Origin: an uncultured Erysipelotrichaceae bacterium
GTDB taxonomy: Bacteria > Bacillota_I > Bacilli_A > RF39 > UBA660
DNA length: 62,753 nucleotides
Direction: 5' to 3'
Assembly: GCA_948442015.1 (NCBI GenBank)
Contig: CAOJRP010000006.1
Coordinates: forward strand, 1-62,753
The number at the start of each line of letters is the position of its first letter. The stretch's first letter is position 1. Positions 46,337 through 53,158 of the stretch are shown here, piece after piece. The notes beneath the pieces were generated by a model. That model worked only from the letters and a program-made list of their open reading frames with translations, had not been told where the DNA came from and did not search any database. Position numbers and translations under genes: made by a program.

Positions 46337-46361
46337 AAAACCTTTATAAACAAAGGGTTTT
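46337..46361 (-). terminator. Likely terminator of the integrase gene
   Basis: On the minus strand AAAACCC...GGTTTT with an interior loop, ending TTTTC. The stem is imperfect (one bulged base). Confidence 0.45.
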
Positions 46362-46370
46362 AAAAACAGT

Positions 46371-46391
46371 TTGTTACTAACTTGTTATTAG
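46371..46391. other. Int arm-type doublet site, left
   Basis: TTGTTACTAAC TTGTTATTAG, two copies of an 11-bp unit. Related doublets occur at 51979-52000 (inverted) and 58040-58061. It overlaps the end of the integrase gene. Confidence 0.5.
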
Positions 46392-47393
46392 TTCAATTGC
46401 ATATTTTAGTTCTTCAAGTGTTTTATGTGTATAAACTCTTTCACCAACTTCTTTGGATTTGTGACCCATTAACATATCAATACATTTCTTATTTGCACCT
46501 GCTGAATCCAATCTACTTCTGAATGTATGTCTGCATTCATGTGGTGTATGATCCATTTTAAATTTTTCCATTAAATCATCCCATATTTTATAATATAGAT
46601 AACTTGATAACTTTTTCCCATCTAGTTCAAATAAATAAACTTGTCCAGATTCCACCCTAGATTTGATTATATTGAAGATTTTGGAATGAATAGGTATAAT
46701 CCTATTCTTACCAGCATTTGTCTTTGTACCACCTTGTATTGTGCCTTGTTCAAGGTCTATATCTGTAATTTTAATATTTAAAAGTTCACTAATTCTAAAA
46801 CCCGTGTATATGAATACTAATATTGAATCAACCCATTCTTCTTTTTCATGTTCCCACAATATCTTAATTTCTTCTTCAGTGAATGGGATTTTAGTTGTTT
46901 CAGGAATACTTTCAGCAGTAGTTAATTGTGCATAAGACTTATTTATAACATCTAGTTCTAAAGCAAATTTATCTAAATGACCAAATAAATTTTTAATTGC
47001 CCATTGTGTTGAATAACCACAACCACAATTATCAATACAATCTTGCATGTGAAATGATTTTAAATCCTTATACTTCATATCATGATATTTTTTAGTGTGT
47101 TTAAATGCTGAAGTTAGTGAACCTCTAGTTGATTTATTTAATTTTAATAATTTCTTTTCTTGAAATAATTTCCATAATTCTTTTAATGTAACCTTAACTG
47201 CATCTACATCATAAGGATCATTATTATATAATGCTAACATAATATTTCCTTCTTCTCTTGTAGGTGCATATCCAATTGTTAAATAAATAGGGTGACCTTT
47301 TTCATTCCATCCAGTGGTTTTTCTTACTGCAAATGGATTTCTTCTGTTTCCTGATAATTTAACAACTGATCCATAACCATTTGGATTTTTCAT
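46377..47393 (-). CDS. int: Tyrosine recombinase (integrase)
   Basis: 338 residues from MKNPNGYGSVVKLSGNRRNP (ATG 47393, AAAGGA SD), a typical start for Tn916-like/phage integrases with an N-terminal AP2-like arm-binding domain. The SAM-like core-binding domain is in the middle. Catalytic residues are visible: Arg in TGFRISELL, His-x-x-Arg in HECRHTFRSRL, His in LMGHKS and Tyr in ERVYTHK. It is transcribed towards the left end. The longer upstream frame lacks family similarity. Confidence 0.93.
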   Translation of the reverse strand: MKNPNGYGSVVKLSGNRRNPFAVRKTTGWNEKGHPIYLTIGYAPTREEGNIMLALYNNDPYDVDAVKVTLKELWKLFQEKKLLKLNKSTRGSLTSAFKHTKKYHDMKYKDLKSFHMQDCIDNCGCGYSTQWAIKNLFGHLDKFALELDVINKSYAQLTTAESIPETTKIPFTEEEIKILWEHEKEEWVDSILVFIYTGFRISELLNIKITDIDLEQGTIQGGTKTNAGKNRIIPIHSKIFNIIKSRVESGQVYLFELDGKKLSSYLYYKIWDDLMEKFKMDHTPHECRHTFRSRLDSAGANKKCIDMLMGHKSKEVGERVYTHKTLEELKYAIELITS

Positions 47394-47432
47394 TTTATCA
47401 AATTCCTTTCTAATTTTTTTTACATATGACAT

Positions 47433-47461
47433 TTGACTAAATCCCAAGAAAATGATAAAAT
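47433..47461 (+). promoter_or_regulatory. Strong plus-strand promoter upstream of the integrase
   Basis: TTGACT (47433-47438), 17 bases, TAAAAT (47456-47461) with TGA extension. ATTTGAC (47432-47438) and GTCAAAT (47468-47474) form a perfect inverted repeat around it, a possible operator. No protein gene follows on this strand. Confidence 0.65.
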
Positions 47462-47467
47462 GATATT

Positions 47468-47560
47468 GTCAAATATGGGAATTAGAATGACTTTCTTTTC
47501 ATTATTTGATTAAATTTAGACTTTGTTCCTTGTGCTGTCACACAGGGAACTATTTTTTAT
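47468..47560 (+). ncRNA. Candidate ~90-nt small RNA of the element
   Basis: It starts from the promoter at 47433-47461 and ends at a 10-bp hairpin (47525-47534 with 47541-47550, loop CTGTCA) followed by TATTTTTT. It lies divergent to int and converges on the 3' end of the repressor gene, overlapping its stop. No convincing ORF with an SD is inside. The hairpin lacks a T-run on the minus strand, so it is not the terminator of the repressor. Confidence 0.55.
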
Positions 47561-47994
47561 TTTGTGTTTTGAGAATCATCATTTGGTGATTCTTTTTTGT
47601 ATTTTGGAATTAAAGTAAGATCATCAACAACTTCAATTGCTTTTTGCTTTCCTTTTGAATTTAATTCATCAAAAGATTCAAGTATGTTTACATAATCAGA
47701 ACCAAAAGTATTTTGAATTTGTTCAATAGTGTTTACCTTTTCTTGAAGTTTTTCTTTTATTGAACTTTCTTCCCAACCTTTTAATGTATTGTCATTAACA
47801 CCAGAATTTAACCAAAGTTCAGATACATTGAATGTCTTACTTATAAGTTTAATATTTCTAATAGATAGGTTTCTTGTTCCATTCTCTATATTAGATATTC
47901 CTGATTTTTTTAATCCAATTTTTTCACCAAATTCTTCTTGTGTTAAACCTAATGACAATCTTAATTCTTTAACCCTATTACCAATATCACTCAT
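47557..47994 (-). CDS. CI-like phage repressor (Xre HTH)
   Basis: 145 residues from ATG 47994 (AGGAGG SD). The HTH is in the N-terminal half (LGLTQEEFGEKIGLKKSGISN, here in part: LTQEEFGEKIGLKKSGIS), followed by KTFNVSELWLNSG, typical of phage repressors. The C-terminal part is a charged helical region (about 80-130) with no peptidase motif, so autocleavage is unlikely. Divergent from the Cro-like gene across an operator region. Confidence 0.85.
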   Translation of the reverse strand: MSDIGNRVKELRLSLGLTQEEFGEKIGLKKSGISNIENGTRNLSIRNIKLISKTFNVSELWLNSGVNDNTLKGWEESSIKEKLQEKVNTIEQIQNTFGSDYVNILESFDELNSKGKQKAIEVVDDLTLIPKYKKESPNDDSQNTK

Positions 47995-48005
47995 CAAAAT
48001 CCTCC

Positions 48006-48125
48006 TTCTATAATTGGTACAAGTACATTATATATCAAAAAATTATGTTTGTAAACATTATTTACCCAAAAGTTTTCAAAAGTTCACAAAAGTTATTGAC
48101 AAGTACACAAAAGATATATTATAAT
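48006..48125. promoter_or_regulatory. Divergent CI/Cro promoter-operator region
   Basis: Rightward promoter: TTGACA (48096-48101), 18 bases, TATAAT (48120-48125). Leftward promoter: TTTACA, 17 bases, TATAAT on the minus strand near 48030-48060. Three tandem 10-bp units CAAAAGTTNN run at 48067-48096 up to the rightward -35 box. ACAAGTACA occurs in both promoters' start regions. Confidence 0.75.
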
Positions 48126-48159
48126 GTATTCATACAGAACAAGAAAGAAGGTGAAAAAT

Positions 48160-48366
48160 ATGAAAATTGATAAAGAAAAATTACAATTAGCAATAGCAAA
48201 AAAATGTTATACAATTAATGATTTAGCAGAAAAAGCAGAAATTTCAAGAAATAGTATTAATGCTTATATGTCAGGAAGAAAAAATCCTAAACCAATGACA
48301 GTTGGAAAAATAGCAAGGGTTCTTGAAGTAAAAGTGGAAGATATAGTTAAAACGGAAAACAATTAG
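48160..48366 (+). CDS. Cro-like Xre HTH regulator
   Basis: 68 residues from ATG 48160 (AAGGTGA SD). The entire protein is one HTH_3 domain: CYTINDLAEKAEISRNSINAYMSGRKNPKP, then KIARVLEVKVEDIV. First gene of the rightward transcript, likely acting against the CI-like repressor. Confidence 0.85.
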   Translation: MKIDKEKLQLAIAKKCYTINDLAEKAEISRNSINAYMSGRKNPKPMTVGKIARVLEVKVEDIVKTENN

Positions 48367-48403
48367 TCTAAATTTATTCAAAGTGAAAGGAAATGATAGA
48401 AAA

Positions 48404-48817
48404 ATGAATAAAAAAATTGCAAGTGGAATTTATAAAGTTAATGTTGTAAAAATGGAATTGAAAGGATCTAAAAATGATGATCCAATGGTTTCAATTTGGT
48501 TTAAGGTTGTACCACAAGGTAAATATACCAATAAATTAATATTTATGAACCAGGTGATTACAGAAGGTTATCAGATTCATATTGTAAATGAATTATTAAG
48601 AAGTTTAACTGAAAATTTAACTGATGTAGATATAGAATTTATTAATTATCCCCAATATTCAAAACTATTAGATGATGTTGTTAAAAAGATAAGAAATAAA
48701 TTTATTTACTTACTAGATTATAGGCAAAATACTAAAGGATATAAATTATTTAAAATTGTAAAAACATTTGATGTTAAAGAAAAAGGAAGCAACCTGAATG
48801 TTAAAATTACAAAATAA
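48404..48817 (+). CDS. DUF669 phage protein
   Basis: 137 residues from ATG 48404 (AAAGGA SD). The pattern GIYKVNVVKMELKGSKNDDPMVSIWF, FMNQVITEGYQIHIVNELLRSL fits DUF669, found in phage replication modules and thought to bind single-stranded DNA. It lies directly before the primase. Asp-Pro here is GAT-CCA, giving GATC, unlike chromosomal genes. Confidence 0.75.
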   Translation: MNKKIASGIYKVNVVKMELKGSKNDDPMVSIWFKVVPQGKYTNKLIFMNQVITEGYQIHIVNELLRSLTENLTDVDIEFINYPQYSKLLDDVVKKIRNKFIYLLDYRQNTKGYKLFKIVKTFDVKEKGSNLNVKITK

Positions 48818-48844
48818 AAATATAAAAAGGAAGGTGGTGATATA

Positions 48845-50836
48845 ATGGATGAATTTTTTAAAGGATATGTAAAAACTAAAGATAAAAAGTGCATGGAAAA
48901 GTTCAAAAATAGAAATGATTTTAAATCTTATGAAGAAGTAAAAGACTTACCTGAATTTGCAGGAATTCTTGCAGACAATACTATTTTAGTTGATATTGAT
49001 GATAGTGAACAAGCAGAACTTATGATGAACATTGTTGAAGATTTTCAACTTAATTGTAGAGTTTATCAAACAACTAGAGGGAAACATTTTCTATTCAGAA
49101 ATACAAACATTGAAAAATGTTATACCCATTGCAATTTAGCATGTGGAATAACTGCTGATATTAAAGTTGGATGTAAAAATTCATATGAAATTCTTAAATT
49201 TGATAATAAAGAAAGATTTATTGAATGGGATATTGAAGAAGGCATGGAATATCAATCTATTCCTAAATGGATGACACCAGTAAAAAATAGTACAGATTTT
49301 CAAAATATGGAAAATGGTGATGGAAGAAATCAAGCATTATTTAATTATATCCTAACCTTACAATCAAGTGATTTTTCAATAGAGGAAGCAAGAGAAACTA
49401 TAAAAATCATTAATAATTATGTTTTGAAAGAACCATTATCAGATGATGAATTGGATGTAATATTAAGAGATGATTCATTTAAGAAACCTATTTTTTACAA
49501 GGGAAATTCATTCTTATTTGATAAATTTGCTTTATTTTTAAAGAATAATCATCATATCAAAAGGATTAATAATCAATTACATTTATTTAAAGATGGAATA
49601 TACATTACTGGTCAACAAGAAATTGAATCAGCAATGATCGAGCATATACCACAATTAAATAGAGCAAAAAGAACAGAAGTAATGTCATATTTAGATATTT
49701 TGATTAGAGAAAATACACCAGTTACACCAGCAAAATTTATTGCTTTTAGGAATGGGATTTTAAACATTGATACAAATGAATTATTACCTTATTCACCTGA
49801 TTTTATTATTACTAATAAAATTGAATGGGATTATAACAAAAATGCTTATTCTGAAGAAGTTGATGAAGTATTAAATAATATTTCTTGTAATGATAAAGAA
49901 ATAAGGGAATTACTTGAAGAAATTGTTGGATCTTGCTTTTACAGATCACAAACACTTGCTGGTGGAAAAGCTATTGTTTTAGTCGGAAATGGTGCAAATG
50001 GTAAATCCACATATCTTAAATTGCTAAAAAAAGTTTTAGGTGATGAAAACACTTCAGCACTTGATTTAAGAAAGTTAGATGATAAATTTTCTACTGTTAT
50101 GATGTTTGGAAAATTAGCAAACATTGGGGATGATATAAATGATAAAATTATTTGTGATATGTCCTTTTTTAAAAAGGTTGTAACTGGGGAAACTGTTCCA
50201 GCACAACAGAAAGGTCAACCCCAATTTGATTTTGCCCCATATTGTAAATTAATATTTAGTGCAAATAATATTCCTAGAATGGGTAATGGTATGGATTCAT
50301 TTGCAATTCGTAGAAGATTAGTCATTGTTCCATTTAATGCTAAATTTACAAAAGGCAACGAAAATTATAACTTAAATATTGTTTCTTCATTATCTACACA
50401 ATCAAGTATGGAATATTTAATTAAATTAGGGGTTGAAGGATTAAAGAGGATATTACAAAATAATGATTATACTACTTCAGATAAGGTTCAATCTGAAATG
50501 AAAGATTATCAAATGGCAAATGATCCTATTTTTGCTTTTATAATCGAAGAACAAGAAAAAATAAGTGTTGATGGTGCAAAAGTCTTTGAGAATGAATTTC
50601 AAAAGGATGTAAAAGCAAGATATGAAGTCTTTTGTATAAATAATGGTTTTAATAATGACAAAATTCCAGATAATATGTTTACAAAAAAATTAAAACTATA
50701 TATACCTACTTTAGAAACAACAAGACCTAGGGTAAATATAGAAACTAAAAATGCTGAAGGAAGACTTCAAAATAAAAGTATTAGAAAAACACAATATGTT
50801 TATATGGACACAATAAACAAAAATAGGACAAGTTAG
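48845..50836 (+). CDS. D5/P4-type primase-helicase
   Basis: 663 residues. The N-terminal half has a primase/polymerase-like segment with ILVDIDDSEQAELMM and QTTRGKHFLFRN, then a D5_N region (about 260-340, GILNIDTNELLPYSPDF). The superfamily 3-type helicase follows: Walker A LVGNGANGKSTYLKLL (about 378) and LIFSANNIPRMGNG (about 475). The C-terminal wing is helical. It is the replication initiator of many satellites and probably acts on the iteron region immediately downstream. Confidence 0.9.
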   Translation: MDEFFKGYVKTKDKKCMEKFKNRNDFKSYEEVKDLPEFAGILADNTILVDIDDSEQAELMMNIVEDFQLNCRVYQTTRGKHFLFRNTNIEKCYTHCNLACGITADIKVGCKNSYEILKFDNKERFIEWDIEEGMEYQSIPKWMTPVKNSTDFQNMENGDGRNQALFNYILTLQSSDFSIEEARETIKIINNYVLKEPLSDDELDVILRDDSFKKPIFYKGNSFLFDKFALFLKNNHHIKRINNQLHLFKDGIYITGQQEIESAMIEHIPQLNRAKRTEVMSYLDILIRENTPVTPAKFIAFRNGILNIDTNELLPYSPDFIITNKIEWDYNKNAYSEEVDEVLNNISCNDKEIRELLEEIVGSCFYRSQTLAGGKAIVLVGNGANGKSTYLKLLKKVLGDENTSALDLRKLDDKFSTVMMFGKLANIGDDINDKIICDMSFFKKVVTGETVPAQQKGQPQFDFAPYCKLIFSANNIPRMGNGMDSFAIRRRLVIVPFNAKFTKGNENYNLNIVSSLSTQSSMEYLIKLGVEGLKRILQNNDYTTSDKVQSEMKDYQMANDPIFAFIIEEQEKISVDGAKVFENEFQKDVKARYEVFCINNGFNNDKIPDNMFTKKLKLYIPTLETTRPRVNIETKNAEGRLQNKSIRKTQYVYMDTINKNRTS

Positions 50837-50863
50837 GTACAAGCATAAATTATTAACTTGTCC
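50824..50863. repeat. 11-bp inverted repeat at the primase stop
   Basis: AGGACAAGTTA (50824-50834) and TAACTTGTCCT (50853-50863) are perfectly complementary around an 18-nt spacer, followed by TGATTTTTA. It may be the primase terminator and also shares the GGACAAGT unit of the origin-like region. Confidence 0.7.
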
Positions 50864-50901
50864 TTGATTTTTACAAATAAATAAAAGGATTTTTAAGATT
50901 A

Positions 50902-51033
50902 TGGACAGGTGGACAAGTTAAATTCAATTTATTTATAAAATATAATACACTAAAAAAAAAGTATTAATAAATTTTTTTATATACAGAAAAAAAAGAATAT
51001 AAATTAACTTGTCTTCTTGTCCAACATGTCCAT
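50902..51033. other. Putative replication origin: iterons flanking an AT tract
   Basis: On the left TGGACAGG and TGGACAAGTTAA (50902-50922) are tandem copies of a GGACANGT unit. An 82-base stretch with only about seven G/C follows. On the right TTAACTTGTC, TTCTTGTCC and ACATGTCC (51004-51033) are three inverted copies. GGACAAGTTAA and TTAACTTGTC form a 10-bp inverted repeat across the AT tract. This is the layout of satellite/SaPI-type origins, right next to the primase-helicase gene. Confidence 0.6.
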
Positions 51034-51064
51034 TTATCTTTTATGAAAGGAAGATGAAAATTAT

Positions 51065-51349
51065 ATGAAAACTAGAAATTTTAATGAACTGAAAGATTGT
51101 ATACCTAAAGAAGTATATGATCATATAAAAAATAATTATGCAGGTGATGCTTTTTACATATCTACTAAAGATTATGAATTTTCATCACCTACAGAAAAAA
51201 TAAAATACATTCAAAAATTGTATTTTGGTGGTAAATCGGTGAAATATATAGCAAATGAACTTGGAATGTCTGAAGATCGAGTTAATCATCTTAAAAATGC
51301 TAAATTAAAAAAAGATAATGCTAATAAAGTTGAACCTGAAAAAACCTGA
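51065..51349 (+). CDS. Small HTH-like protein
   Basis: 94 residues. The C-terminal half reads KIKYIQKLYFGGKSVKYIANELGMSEDRVNHLKN, a helix-turn-helix as in Mor or sigma-like regulators; the N-terminal half is unfamiliar. A small terminase subunit is also possible, since these have HTH domains at this position, but no large terminase follows. Its last codons form the first doublet of the repeat array. Confidence 0.6.
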   Translation: MKTRNFNELKDCIPKEVYDHIKNNYAGDAFYISTKDYEFSSPTEKIKYIQKLYFGGKSVKYIANELGMSEDRVNHLKNAKLKKDNANKVEPEKT

Positions 51350-51842
51350 AATTATAATCAGAACTTAACAAAACTTAACATTCAAGAAAAAAAAGTATAT
51401 TTGAAAACCTCACAAAACCTCACATTCACCATAAAAATGCTAACAAATGCTAACCTTTAAACATATATTAAGAACCTTACAAAACCTGACATTCTATTTA
51501 AAAATTATTAATAAAACTTGTTATTTGGATTATTCAATTGTTAAGGTTTAAAGATATATAATGTTGTTATACAAGTAGATAGTAAAATGCTAGGAAATGC
51601 TAGGGTTCAAACTATTGATAAGATTCATAGTGACAAAATTGTTAGTATTCAACAGTATTTACGAACTAGAATACTTACAAATGCAAACATAATAAAATAT
51701 AAAGTGGCAGAGAAAAGTAGAGTTTGTGATGCAATTGAAAACACTAACAAATACTAACATTCGAAACTTATTTGAATGGTTGAATTGATAAGGAATGATA
51801 AGGTTAAAACTTATATAGCAAATGTTGACAAATGTTGACCTT
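51332..51842. repeat. Array of ~10 divergent 23-bp doublets
   Basis: The doublets start at 51332, 51361, 51405, 51436, 51472, 51586, 51669 (weak), 51740, 51783 and 51820. Each is a roughly 8-base unit repeated once at 10-base distance, with a spine like nnnTnACAAAnnnTnACaTTC. Within a doublet the variable bases agree (CTTA/CTTA, CCTC/CCTC, GCTA/GCTA, GATAAGG/GATAAGG, GTTG/GTTG) but they differ between doublets. Spacing is irregular (29-114). There is no protein gene between 51350 and 52077. Confidence 0.85.
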
Positions 51843-51866
51843 TAAATTTATATAAAGGGATTGATT

Positions 51867-51894
51867 TTATGTTATTTTTATAAGAATAACATAA
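51867..51894. repeat. 10-bp perfect inverted repeat after the doublet array
   Basis: TTATGTTATT (51867-51876) pairs with AATAACATAA (51885-51894), 8-nt loop. The first nine bases equal the start of the att repeat (TTATGTTAT). Possible operator or secondary recombination site. Confidence 0.5.
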
Positions 51895-51939
51895 CCTGAA
51901 TTATCGGCTTTAAATATAAGGATTTTATGTTTAATAAAT

Positions 51940-51947
51940 GGTAAAAT
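51940..51947 (+). promoter_or_regulatory. Extended -10 promoter for the structural genes
   Basis: TGGTAAAAT with no good -35 box. The block ATGGTAAAATTATATTGTCAAA closely resembles the -10 region at 47453-47473 (cut for length: ATGATAAAATGATATTGTC), so both promoters may share a regulator that reads ATATTGTCAAA. Confidence 0.5.
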
Positions 51948-51978
51948 TATATTGTCAAAATATATTCGAAAGGTAGGT

Positions 51979-52000
51979 ATTAGTAACAGGTTAGTAACAA
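51979..52000. other. Int arm-type doublet site, middle (inverted)
   Basis: Read on the minus strand: TTGTTACTAAC CTGTTACTAAT. It matches the left and right sites but lies in the centre of the element in opposite orientation. Confidence 0.45.
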
Positions 52001-52006
52001 AAATAC

Positions 52007-52058
52007 AAATATTGTCTAGTATTCCTACACTTTAGAAATATTAGGCAATATTTTTGTT
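52007..52058 (+). terminator. 17-bp stem-loop just before the scaffold gene
   Basis: AAATATTGTCTAGTATT (52007-52023) pairs with AATATTAGGCAATATTT (52037-52053) with only two G-U pairs and a 13-nt loop, followed by TTTTTG. It lies between the promoter at 51940 and the scaffold start at 52078, so it could act as a terminator/attenuator for the late genes. Confidence 0.65.
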
Positions 52059-52077
52059 TGAAAGGATGGTATATATC

Positions 52078-52695
52078 ATGGGTAAGTTGAACAGAGAATT
52101 TTTAAAGGATTTGGGCATAGATGATAAAGATGTTGTTGATGCAATTCTTGATGAACATTCCAAAATAATTGGTGAAGTTAAAAAAGAACTAAATACTGTT
52201 AATGCTAAATTTGAATTTTTGAATCAAAAAAATGATGAATTAACTAGCGAATTAAAAGATAGGGATAATCAACTTAATGATTTAAAAAATTCTACTGAAG
52301 ATGTTGCAGGATTAAAGAAAACTATTGAAGATTTACAAAACACTAATAAGACATGTGATGAAGCACATAAGAATGAAATTAATGATCTTAAAAAATCATT
52401 TGCAATTGAAAATGCTTTAAGAGATGCTAAAGCAAGAAATATTATTTCAGTAAAAGCATTACTTAAATTAGATGAAATTGAATTAAAAGAAGATGGTTCA
52501 TTAAAAGGATTATCTGAACAACTTGAAACTCTTAAAGGTGCTGAAGATAGTAAGTTCTTATTTGATACTGAAACTAGAACCTTAAAAGGGGCAATTCCAG
52601 GGGAAACAGGTATGGATGATCCTAGTACCAAAATTGATTTATCAAAAATGACTTATGATGAAAGAAATGCATATTTTGAAGGTGATTTTGATTGA
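52078..52695 (+). CDS. Phage GP20-type scaffold protein
   Basis: 205 residues from MGKLNREFLKDLGIDDKDVV (GAAAGGATGG SD). A long coiled coil (about 25-110) follows, then the conserved LRDAKARNIISVKALLKLDEI and a C-terminal tail with GETGMDDPS. These are hallmarks of the Phage_GP20 minor structural/scaffold family, which templates capsid assembly. No capsid gene follows, which is unusual. It ends with TGA, overlapping the next start. Confidence 0.85.
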   Translation: MGKLNREFLKDLGIDDKDVVDAILDEHSKIIGEVKKELNTVNAKFEFLNQKNDELTSELKDRDNQLNDLKNSTEDVAGLKKTIEDLQNTNKTCDEAHKNEINDLKKSFAIENALRDAKARNIISVKALLKLDEIELKEDGSLKGLSEQLETLKGAEDSKFLFDTETRTLKGAIPGETGMDDPSTKIDLSKMTYDERNAYFEGDFD

Positions 52696-53153
52696 ACGAG
52701 AAAGAATTACTAAATCAAGTGAAATTAAATAGCAATATAGAGATTATTTATAAAAATTTGTGGGCAGTTAATTTTGATTATTTATCAAATGGTTGGTTAC
52801 AAGGTATTACTATTGATAATTTAGATATTGAAAGTTATTTAACAATAGTTGAATTCGGAATAAATAGTTCTACTACTGTGATCCTAAACAAAGGACATAA
52901 AAATTATGAAAAAATACTATCAGTTTTTAAATTTATTATGAAACTATCTATTAAAGAAATGCAAAACAAAAATACATTTTATAAGTGGTTTAGATGCAAT
53001 TTTAAAAACTATAAAAAATATTCAAATGTTCAAATTGATTCTTTACTAAAAAAGCATGATATATCAAAAGTAAAGGAATTTTATAATCAATCATGTCTTT
53101 TAGAAATTCAAAGAAGAAGGGATGAAAAAATCAGAAAAAAGAAAGGTAGGTGA
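52692..53153 (+). CDS. Hypothetical protein before the tape-measure gene
   Basis: 153 residues from TTG 52692, supported by AAGGTGA as SD; the start overlaps the scaffold stop by four bases. The end is very basic ([16 protein letters not shown]). The place before the tape-measure gene is where tail assembly chaperones usually sit, but I cannot confirm that by sequence. Confidence 0.6.
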   Translation: MNEKELLNQVKLNSNIEIIYKNLWAVNFDYLSNGWLQGITIDNLDIESYLTIVEFGINSSTTVILNKGHKNYEKILSVFKFIMKLSIKEMQNKNTFYKWFRCNFKNYKKYSNVQIDSLLKKHDISKVKEFYNQSCLLEIQRRRDEKIRKKKGR

Positions 53154-53158
53154 TAGTT

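Noticed and set aside
47521-47560. Hairpin as terminator of the repressor gene
   Set aside because: The T-run is only on the plus strand; on the minus strand the stem is followed by AAAG.
51350-52053. CRISPR array
   Set aside because: The repeat unit is 23 bp, divergent between copies, with irregular 6-90 base gaps and no cas genes. It does not have the constant repeat/variable spacer form.
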